Positions 1-5,660 of a stretch of DNA of 7,234 nt are shown here, one piece after another. A program made the translations under genes and the position numbers. Under the pieces are notes generated by a model, which was given only the letters and a program-made list of their open reading frames with translations, was not told where the DNA came from and ran no database searches. The stretch is from an uncultured Eggerthella sp. GTDB taxonomy: Bacteria > Actinomycetota > Coriobacteriia > Coriobacteriales > Eggerthellaceae. Positions within the stretch are counted from its first letter, which is position 1. Each line of letters opens with the position of its first letter. The DNA lies in assembly GCA_902464295.1 (NCBI GenBank), contig CABQIW010000051.1, positions 1-7,234 on the forward strand. Direction: 5' to 3'.

Positions 1-2
1 AC

Positions 3-71
3 GAAGGTGCAGCTGCGGCAGCTGCTGAGACCGCCGGCGAATTCGATGAGGCCATGCGTGAGGCAAAATAG
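3..71 (+). CDS. C-terminal end of an unidentified plus-strand gene (5' part outside window)
   Basis: An open frame enters from the left edge and ends at a TAG at 69-71. The 22 visible residues are alanine-rich and then acidic and charged, ending in EFDEAMREAK. Such Ala/Glu-rich tails occur on many actinobacterial proteins, including several ribosomal and translation-related ones, so the product cannot be named. Support for a real gene is that a strong hairpin terminator with a T-run follows 37 bases after the stop in the right orientation. It converges on the minus-strand operon that fills the rest of the window. The other two plus frames are less convincing: one hits a stop at 26-28, and the other runs on as an arginine/proline-rich reading. 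Confidence 0.5.
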   Translation, partial: EGAAAAAAETAGEFDEAMREAK

Positions 72-108
72 CCTTTCATGATCGATCGCTTCGCACTACC
101 TGCGAACC

Positions 109-148
109 AAGAAGAGACCATCGACGAGTGTCGATGGTCTCTTCTTTT
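109..148 (+). terminator. Intrinsic terminator between convergent genes, possibly bidirectional
   Basis: Bases 109-125 pair perfectly with 130-146 (17 bp) around a 4-base loop, GAGT (126-129). On the plus strand the stem runs into a TTTT tract (145-148), as expected for Rho-independent termination of the plus-strand gene ending at 71. On the minus strand the hairpin lies about 55 bases beyond the last operon gene, but only two T's follow before GG, so termination in that direction would rest mainly on the stem. The rest of 72-201 shows nothing beyond a 7-base inverted repeat (GCGAACC at 102-108, GGTTCGC at 180-186) that could extend the structure. Confidence 0.85.
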
Positions 149-201
149 CAATAACGCTCACCTGCTATAAACACCTTTAGGTTCGCTACCCTATCTGCGC
201 A

Positions 202-672
202 CTAACGACGCTTCTTGAAAGGATTGCCCGGAAGCGCATCTTTGATATCGCCAAAGGCTTCAGAGAACTCGCCCATGACCTCCTTGCCTTCCTTGTAGAA
301 GGAATTAAGCTTCTTCGTTGCCCCCGCGATCGTCTCTTTCGCAGAATCGGTAAGGAATCCCTCTTCCTTCTTTTCGTCCGCTTCTTCTTCGGACTCAGAT
401 GCAGGGCTCGAAGCTGCTGTAGTGCGTTTGGGGTCCTTTGCTTTTGTTGCATTGTCGAACGCAGCAGACTCTGCTTCGCTCACGGGCTCGAGCGGAACGC
501 TTTTAGCGGTCTTCTTCTCGATCTCGCGTTCGATGAGATAGATCTGGTCGTCGATCTTGTCGAGCTTCTTGTCATAGCCTGCAAGCTCATAAGGAACGCC
601 ATCTACCACAACCGAAAGATCATCCAATCGAGCATGAAGTCGCTCGATCATGGTCTTGACCGCTTCATTCAT
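202..672 (-). CDS. Small charged protein of unknown function, distal gene of the smpB operon
   Basis: This 156-residue protein is not recognised. Residues 1-55 are charged and heptad-like (LHARLDDL, KKLDKIDDQI, LIEREIEKK) and should form a helix or short coiled coil. Residues 58-105 are a low-complexity Ser/Ala/Glu/Lys linker with an acidic cluster (ESEEEADEKKEE). Residues 106-148 look like an amphipathic helix, and the chain ends in the basic tail PFKKRR. No signal peptide, membrane segment or cysteine is visible, so it is probably cytosolic. The ATG start at 672 is supported by a good ribosome binding site (AAGGA, 7 bases before it) that overlaps the smpB stop codon. Only 14 bases separate it from smpB, which indicates co-transcription and probable translational coupling. 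A regulatory or scaffold role is possible but unsupported. That the gene is real is fairly certain; its function is not. Confidence 0.8.
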   Translation of the reverse strand: MNEAVKTMIERLHARLDDLSVVVDGVPYELAGYDKKLDKIDDQIYLIEREIEKKTAKSVPLEPVSEAESAAFDNATKAKDPKRTTAASSPASESEEEADEKKEEGFLTDSAKETIAGATKKLNSFYKEGKEVMGEFSEAFGDIKDALPGNPFKKRR

Positions 673-679
673 AACGGCA

Positions 680-688
680 TCCTTTCCT
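680..688 (-). promoter_or_regulatory. Ribosome binding site of the distal operon gene, overlapping the smpB stop
   Basis: On the minus strand the sequence AGGAAAGGA lies 7 bases before the ATG at 672. Its first two bases are the last two of the smpB TAG stop (687-689). A ribosome ending smpB therefore sits on this site, which favours coupled translation. It decides the start: the nearer ATG at 678-680 is out of frame and abuts the site too closely. Confidence 0.75.
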
Positions 689-1157
689 AATACGAACGAT
701 TACGCGCTTTGAGCGCACGATCGATCTCACGTTTCGAATCACGCTCAGCCATGGCTGCACGTTTATCGTAGAGCTTCTTACCTCGTGCGACCGCCAACTC
801 GATCTTCACGCGTGATTTCTTATCGAAGTAGATCTTGAGCGGCACAAGTGCCATGCCCTTCTCCTGAGTCTTGCGAACAAGATCGCGGATCTGATTGCGA
901 TGGAGCAAGAGCTTACGCACGCGATCAGGGTCGGGGTTGGCAATATTGCCATGGGAATAGGGCGCGATATGAAGATTATGCAGCCACACTTCCCCATTGC
1001 GAACGAGCGCAAAGCAATCCGTGAGCTGGCAGTTGTTCTCACGAAGCGAGCACACTTCGGTACCTGTGAGCACGATGCCCGCCTCGTAGGTTTCCAAGAT
1101 CTCGTAATCGTGCAGCGCACGACGATTCTTCGCTATGAGCGTATCGACGTGTGACAT
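687..1157 (-). CDS. smpB: SsrA (tmRNA)-binding protein SmpB
   Basis: SmpB binds tmRNA and brings it to ribosomes stalled on non-stop mRNA. Its body mimics the anticodon arm and its C-terminal tail enters the empty mRNA channel. All family blocks are present in 156 residues, the usual length: IAKNRRALHDY (8-18), GIVLTGTEV (27-35), HIAPYSHGNI (63-72), the DPDRVRKLLLH segment (76-86), VPLKIYF (105-111) and ARGKKLYDKR (124-133), followed by the basic tail ERDSKREIDRAL. The residue after GTEV, often lysine, is Cys36, and Cys43 and Cys48 follow. The ATG lies two bases after the M42 peptidase stop (TAG CC ATG) with no clear ribosome binding site, so translation probably depends on re-initiation. The tmRNA gene itself is not in the window. 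The upstream RNase R-type gene encodes a known partner in non-stop mRNA decay. Confidence 0.97.
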   Translation of the reverse strand: MSHVDTLIAKNRRALHDYEILETYEAGIVLTGTEVCSLRENNCQLTDCFALVRNGEVWLHNLHIAPYSHGNIANPDPDRVRKLLLHRNQIRDLVRKTQEKGMALVPLKIYFDKKSRVKIELAVARGKKLYDKRAAMAERDSKREIDRALKARNRSY

Positions 1158-1159
1158 GG

Positions 1160-2227
1160 CTACAGACCGGGGACGAACGTGACCTCTTCATCGAGGTCGA
1201 GGATGAATTGCACCAGAAGTTTGACACACGCTTCAAGATCTTCAAGCGCGATGACCTCTGTGGGGGTATGCATGTAGCGCAGCGCGACCGAAACGAGGCC
1301 AGTTGCCTTTCCGCCACGCTGGATCTGCATCGCAGCTGCATCGGTTCCCGTGACCCGCGGTTCAGCTTCGATCTGAACGGGAACCTTCGCTTTTTTAGCG
1401 GCAGCCTTCAAGCGATCGAAGACAACAGGATTGATATTCGGTCCGCGCGCGATGACCGGACCCTCACCGCAGGCGAGCTTGCCGTACTTCGTAGGGTCTA
1501 TGCCAGGATAATCGGTCGCATGCGTGACATCGAGCGCGATCGCGATATCGGGGTGCACACCATAGGCAGAGGTGGTTCCACCACGCAACCCGATCTCTTC
1601 CTGGACCGTTGCTGCACAGATGCAATCGCCTGGCGCTCCGCCCGCTTTCGCAAGCTCTTCGAGCACACGAACCGCGATATAGACGCCCATCTTGTCATCG
1701 AAGCCGCGCGAGACCGCCATACCATCGCCGAACTCTTCGAAGCCGACTCCATAGGTGATCACATCGCCGATAGAAACTGCCTTTTTTACATGCTTCGCTG
1801 ACATGCCCAGATCGATCACAAGATCATCGAGCGCAGTAACATTCTTTCGCTCATCAGGGCTAATAAGATGGATCGGCTTCCTCCCGACCACGCCGCGCAG
1901 CGTACCTTGTTTCGTGTGAACATCGACACGCATGCCAGGCAGAATCGCCGCATCAACGCCGCCCACCGCAGCAACGCTCAAGAATCCCTCTTCACTTATA
2001 TAGGTGACCATAAGGCCCACTTCGTCCATGTGAGCCGCGATCATGACCGATGGAGCCTTGCCGTTTCCCTTCAGCGTAGCATGGACCGAACCCATCACGT
2101 TGGTTTCGATGGAATCCGCCACGTTCGCGAGCCGCTTGCGCACGCGCGCTGCAACTCCCACCTCCGTACCAGTGACCGAAGGAGTTTCAAGTATCTTCTT
2201 CAAGAATTTCTTATCGACCTTAGCCAT
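1160..2227 (-). CDS. M42 family metallo-aminopeptidase (glutamyl aminopeptidase/TET-like)
   Basis: M42 enzymes are cytosolic di-metal aminopeptidases that often form dodecameric tetrahedral shells and trim peptides released by larger proteases. The 355-residue length is typical. The metal and catalytic residues are visible: His66 in AAHMDEVG, the Asp pair 177/178 in GFDDKMG (bridging ligand), Glu210 (general base) and Glu211 in VQEEIGLRG, Asp233 in ALDVTHATDYPG, and His320 in RYMHTPTEV. The segment after about residue 70 to about 165 is the inserted dimerisation/oligomerisation domain of the family. There is no signal peptide. The ATG at 2227 is fixed by a strong ribosome binding site. The gene follows the longest gap in the operon, where a candidate promoter lies, and is almost joined to smpB. 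Substrate preference (Glu/Asp, Leu or Lys N-termini) cannot be read from the sequence; some relatives are annotated as endoglucanase or FrvX, probably wrongly. Confidence 0.95.
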   Translation of the reverse strand: MAKVDKKFLKKILETPSVTGTEVGVAARVRKRLANVADSIETNVMGSVHATLKGNGKAPSVMIAAHMDEVGLMVTYISEEGFLSVAAVGGVDAAILPGMRVDVHTKQGTLRGVVGRKPIHLISPDERKNVTALDDLVIDLGMSAKHVKKAVSIGDVITYGVGFEEFGDGMAVSRGFDDKMGVYIAVRVLEELAKAGGAPGDCICAATVQEEIGLRGGTTSAYGVHPDIAIALDVTHATDYPGIDPTKYGKLACGEGPVIARGPNINPVVFDRLKAAAKKAKVPVQIEAEPRVTGTDAAAMQIQRGGKATGLVSVALRYMHTPTEVIALEDLEACVKLLVQFILDLDEEVTFVPGL

Positions 2228-2233
2228 GCTAGG

Positions 2234-2241
2234 CTCCTCTC
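2234..2241 (-). promoter_or_regulatory. Strong ribosome binding site of the M42 peptidase gene
   Basis: The minus strand reads GAGAGGAG six bases before the ATG at 2227. It is the best Shine-Dalgarno sequence in the window after the one in front of the distal gene, and it fixes the peptidase start. Strong independent initiation here fits the view that a separate transcript begins in this gap. Confidence 0.8.
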
Positions 2242-2290
2242 ATATATAGGAAGAAGCGTGCTCGCCTCGATAGCTCTTTTTATTGAAGCA

Positions 2291-2296
2291 ATTATA
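2291..2296 (-). promoter_or_regulatory. Candidate internal promoter (-10 TATAAT) for M42 peptidase-smpB-distal gene
   Basis: In the 106-base gap between the exoribonuclease stop and the peptidase start, the minus strand carries an exact TATAAT, about 64 bases before the peptidase ATG, leaving a leader of roughly 55-60 bases. At 16-19 bases upstream no hexamer resembles TTGACA, and there is no TG before the -10, so a sigma-70 promoter would need an activator or be weak. No terminator-like hairpin with a T-run is visible in the gap, so transcription from ftsE may also pass through. Confidence 0.5.
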
Positions 2297-2333
2297 GCGC
2301 GCTTTCGAACGGGCGCAGTGAGCATCTCGCATC

Positions 2334-4376
2334 TTACTCGAAGCGTTGCGCCATCTTGAAGCGCACCTCGCGGCTGTGCCAGTCCGCCTCTGCTAAGACC
2401 ACTTCGAGCTTTTGCCCGATCCGATAGACCATGCCCGTATCGGAACCCGTGAGCGTCGAGCGTTCAGGGTTGTAGGAGAAGTACTCATCGCCAAGCTCTT
2501 CGATCGGGATGAAACCCAAAACGGTGTTCTCCATGCGGAGCACCGCGCCGAACGTGGAAACACTGTAGATGAGCGTTTCGAAACGCTCTCCGATGAAGCC
2601 CTGAAGATACTCGATGAGCTTCACGAGTTGCGATTGATGCTCAGCTTTAGCAGCAACGCGCTCCATTTCCGATGAATGATCAGCGATCCACGCGCTTGAA
2701 TTCTTCTCCGCTTCGAAGGTTGCAGACCTCTTCAACAGCGCTTCTTTCACCATACGGTGCACCATAAGATCGGGATAGCGCCTGATAGGGCTGGTGAAAT
2801 GGCAGTATTGTTCGAGCGCCAATCCGTAATGGCCAGCATCCTCGACCGAATAGGTGGCACGTTTCATGCTGCGCAACAGCAACATGCTCACCAGTTCATG
2901 GGTCTGTTCGTCGACTGGTGTTGCGAGAAGTTGCTGTAAGACATGAGGATTGCCAGCACAGAATAGATTCTTATCGATCGCACGATAGACATCGAATTCT
3001 TGCAGGACCTCGTAGAACGAGAAGAGCGCATCGCGTGCTGGCGCATCATGGGTTCGATAGATACACGGCATGCCCCGCTCAGAGAGCCAAGAGGCCACCA
3101 GGTGATTAGCAAGAATCATCGCTTCTTCGATGAGCTTGGTGGCTTCGGTCCTCTTTCGATACCGGATGCCCGTAGGCGTGCCCTGATCGTCAAGGATCGC
3201 ACGCGCTTCGACGCGATTGAATTCCATGCAGCCTGCTGCATATCTTCGCTCGTAGAGCCGCTCGGAAAGCGTCTGGGCAGCCCGTATCTTCTCAGCCAAC
3301 TGGAGGATCGTCTCATCGTCAAGCTCGATCGCGCCGAAGGGTGCCGCTTCCTGCCTGAAAGCCTCGATCAGAGCGTGAGGAGCAGAATCGATGAGCGCTT
3401 GCGCTTGATCATAGGAAAGACGCGCATTTGAAGCGATCACGCTCGGGAATATCTCATAGGCAAGAACCTGGCCATCGCTTTTACGCAACGTGATATCGAC
3501 CGACATCGCCAAGCGCTCACGCGCAGGTACGAGCGAACAGAGCTGATTGGAAAGCGCTTCTGGAAGCATCGGTATAACGCGATCGACCAGGTAGACCGAG
3601 CATCCGCGTCTGCGCGCTTCCCCATCGAGCGCTGAATCGAAGGGCACATACCCCGAAACATCAGCAATATGAACGCCTAAGTGAACGCACTCCCCTACCA
3701 CTTCTACCGAAAGCGCATCATCATAGTCACGCGCGTCGACCGGATCGATCGTGAAGACGAACCGATCGCGAATATCGCGGTATCCGCTCGCAAGGGCGTC
3801 TGCAACATCAAGCACGCACGCGCCCGCTTCATCGAGCGCCTGGTCGCTGAATTCGGTCTCGAGCTTGTGCTGGGCAACGATCAAATCGATCTCGAGGTTG
3901 CTCGAATCGCCCGCGCCGATCACCCGTACCACCTTGCCCGTTGCCGCGTTGTTACGCGAAGGATAGCTCACGATCTCCACTTCGACCAGACTGCCATCTT
4001 CGATGGAAGGGTTGTCTTTACGAAGCGTGAAGATATCATGCGGAATGCGCGGATCGCTCGGAACGACCACCCCAAAGGGCTCAGCGACCTCATATCGTCC
4101 GATAATATGCTCATTTGCCCGGGAGAGGATCTTCACCACACGCGCTGAAGGTTTATATCCAGGTGCTTGAGAATACCCTGCCTGCCGATCGCCGCGCTGT
4201 CCCATGCGCGCAACCAAGACAAGGTCCCCGGGGAATGCACCATTGCGTTCACTTGCAGGAATGAAGTATTCGCCTTCTGCGGTCTTTACGAAGCCGAAGC
4301 CTCGCGGTGCAACTTCAAGGATGCCTTGTGGGTGTGACTTTGGGTGTTTACGTGCTTTGGATGAACGTCGTGCCAT
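2334..4376 (-). CDS. rnr: RNase R-type 3'-5' exoribonuclease (RNB family), compact form
   Basis: This processive hydrolytic 3'-5' exoribonuclease degrades structured RNA in the cytosol. Domain order over 680 residues: a basic N-terminus (3-15), cold-shock domain 1 (about 17-58, GILEVAPRGFGFV start), cold-shock domain 2 (about 88-155), the RNB catalytic domain (about 200-545) and an S1 domain (about 596-677). The catalytic acidic motif DPVDARDYDDA gives Asp211, Asp217, Asp219 and Asp220, and the second signature HFTSPIRRYPDL (526-537) holds the RNA-positioning arginines. It is shorter than E. coli RNase R (about 813) and B. subtilis RNase R (about 780): there is no N-terminal helix-turn-helix, and the protein ends right after S1 without the lysine-rich tail. 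The two N-terminal cold-shock domains and signature fit RNase R better than actinobacterial RNB-only proteins, although RNase II is similar in architecture. The start at 4376 lies 15 bases after the S41 gene stop and lacks a clear Shine-Dalgarno. Confidence 0.93.
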   Translation of the reverse strand: MARRSSKARKHPKSHPQGILEVAPRGFGFVKTAEGEYFIPASERNGAFPGDLVLVARMGQRGDRQAGYSQAPGYKPSARVVKILSRANEHIIGRYEVAEPFGVVVPSDPRIPHDIFTLRKDNPSIEDGSLVEVEIVSYPSRNNAATGKVVRVIGAGDSSNLEIDLIVAQHKLETEFSDQALDEAGACVLDVADALASGYRDIRDRFVFTIDPVDARDYDDALSVEVVGECVHLGVHIADVSGYVPFDSALDGEARRRGCSVYLVDRVIPMLPEALSNQLCSLVPARERLAMSVDITLRKSDGQVLAYEIFPSVIASNARLSYDQAQALIDSAPHALIEAFRQEAAPFGAIELDDETILQLAEKIRAAQTLSERLYERRYAAGCMEFNRVEARAILDDQGTPTGIRYRKRTEATKLIEEAMILANHLVASWLSERGMPCIYRTHDAPARDALFSFYEVLQEFDVYRAIDKNLFCAGNPHVLQQLLATPVDEQTHELVSMLLLRSMKRATYSVEDAGHYGLALEQYCHFTSPIRRYPDLMVHRMVKEALLKRSATFEAEKNSSAWIADHSSEMERVAAKAEHQSQLVKLIEYLQGFIGERFETLIYSVSTFGAVLRMENTVLGFIPIEELGDEYFSYNPERSTLTGSDTGMVYRIGQKLEVVLAEADWHSREVRFKMAQRFE

Positions 4377-4391
4377 GAACCATCAGCGCTT

Positions 4392-5630
4392 CTAACGATT
4401 CGAAGCAGCGATCTCGAGCGCGATGGGCACTTGACGCTCGGTATTGGTGATGACGACATCGGGAGTGACGCCCACTCCATCGATCGCACGACCTGAAGGT
4501 GAAAGATAGGTTGCCGCCGTATAGCGCAATGCACCACCGAAGGAGAGCGGCTGCATGACCTGCACCGACCCCTTGCCCTGCGTCTGAACACCCACTACGG
4601 TGGCACGCTGAGAATCTTGCAGTGCAGAAGCAAGCACTTCAGCAGAACCAGCAGTCTTCTCATTGACCAGCACCACTAAGGGAAGATTGGTCACTTCAGC
4701 GCCATCGGCAGTTTTCGTGGTAGTCGTATCACCCGATTTGATCTGAACGACCGTACCGCTCTGGATGAAGAGCGAAGCGATCTCCACTGCTTGAGTGAGA
4801 TAGCCACCAGGAATATTACGTAGATCGAGCACAAGCGCACTTGCTCCTTCACTTGTTGCTTGAGCAATCGTTTGTTTTAACACTTCAGCACAATCAGTAC
4901 CAAGTTGCTTGATCTCAATATAGGCAATGCCATTAGTAACAGAATAGGTTATGTTGGTCTCTGGCGCATTCTCATACCGCAAAGAGGTATTGAACGTCGT
5001 TCCGCCTGCATTATCTTTTCCTGGTCTACGCCAGGTAATATACACCGTCTCGCCCTCGTCGCGACGTAAGGTATTGGTAACTTCAGGAAGCGACCATTGA
5101 TCTTTCTTCTCGCCATCGATCGCTTCAACGTAGTCTCCCGGCAATACGCCCATATTCGCTGCTTCCGAACCCTCGAAAACATCTACCACATAGCACGATC
5201 CATCGGATTCACCGAAGAGAACACCGATACCCGTTGAAGGACTGGAAACGCTGCTCAAATAAGTCTGATAGCTTGAAGCATCAAAATAGCGCGCATAAGG
5301 ATCATTCATCGTTTTAATGAACGCATCGAGTGTTGCAGCGGTTGCAGCATTGAGATCATAGGTGTCAACGCTATCGTTAGCGATAATGCCTTGCACCTCT
5401 GCAACACGTGCTGAAAGGGAATTATAGGTGTTGCCTGAAACCGTTTGACCAGGGTTTACTTCCTGTTTCGTGGTAAAGCTCGTGAAACCCATCGCTGAGA
5501 GCAGCTCTGTGTTACCTCTAAACATGAACCCTGCAACGAAGAGCACGATCGCAACAATGCAAACACCAACGATTTTGATGATGTTTGCATTGCGTTTATG
5601 GAGCTTATTCTTTTGAGAAGCGTGTTCCAC
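4392..5630 (-). CDS. S41 C-terminal-processing-type peptidase with PDZ domain, divergent catalytic Ser motif
   Basis: S41A (CtpA/CtpB/Prc) proteases cleave extracytoplasmic proteins near their C-termini with a Ser-Lys dyad. The 412 residues comprise a short basic cytosolic N-terminus (KNKLHKR), one membrane anchor (about 17-37), a helical linker, a PDZ domain (about 131-204, TGIGVLFGE start) and the protease core. Core motifs are DLRNIPGG (269-276; the family usually has DLRNNPGG), KTAGSAEVLASALQD (325-339), GKGSVQ (352-357) and YLSPSGRAIDGVGVTPDV. Lys353, Gln357 and Asp339 match the catalytic or supporting residues of E. coli Prc and B. subtilis CtpB. The serine position, 25 residues before the lysine, is Gly328, with Ser329 beside it, so activity is uncertain. 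The start is GTG at 5630, the only start codon between the in-frame ftsX stop and the membrane anchor; no good ribosome binding site precedes it. It follows ftsX, as ctpB does in Bacillus, suggesting a division or envelope role. Confidence 0.93.
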   Translation of the reverse strand: MEHASQKNKLHKRNANIIKIVGVCIVAIVLFVAGFMFRGNTELLSAMGFTSFTTKQEVNPGQTVSGNTYNSLSARVAEVQGIIANDSVDTYDLNAATAATLDAFIKTMNDPYARYFDASSYQTYLSSVSSPSTGIGVLFGESDGSCYVVDVFEGSEAANMGVLPGDYVEAIDGEKKDQWSLPEVTNTLRRDEGETVYITWRRPGKDNAGGTTFNTSLRYENAPETNITYSVTNGIAYIEIKQLGTDCAEVLKQTIAQATSEGASALVLDLRNIPGGYLTQAVEIASLFIQSGTVVQIKSGDTTTTKTADGAEVTNLPLVVLVNEKTAGSAEVLASALQDSQRATVVGVQTQGKGSVQVMQPLSFGGALRYTAATYLSPSGRAIDGVGVTPDVVITNTERQVPIALEIAASNR

Positions 5631-5660
5631 AGATAGCCAATCTTTGCGGTATGACGAGCA

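Noticed and set aside
1..201. A tmRNA (ssrA) gene near smpB
   Set aside because: The non-coding stretch is too short (about 130 bases) and shows no tRNA-like acceptor ends or tag-encoding frame; the smpB-distal space is occupied by a protein gene.
1151..1801. 216-codon plus-strand open frame opposite the M42 gene
   Set aside because: It lies wholly antisense to a gene with complete metal-binding motifs, shows no recognisable domain, and has no ribosome binding site; it is a frame shadow of the coding strand's codon pattern.
2228..2333. Terminator after the exoribonuclease gene
   Set aside because: Only short, weak inverted repeats were found and no T-run follows on the minus strand; the T-run present there is on the opposite strand.
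3000..4148. Plus-strand open frames of 143 and 155 codons opposite the exoribonuclease gene
   Set aside because: Both are antisense to the well-conserved RNB and cold-shock regions and their translations (rich in Arg, His, Asp, Ile) resemble mirrored codon usage, not a protein family.
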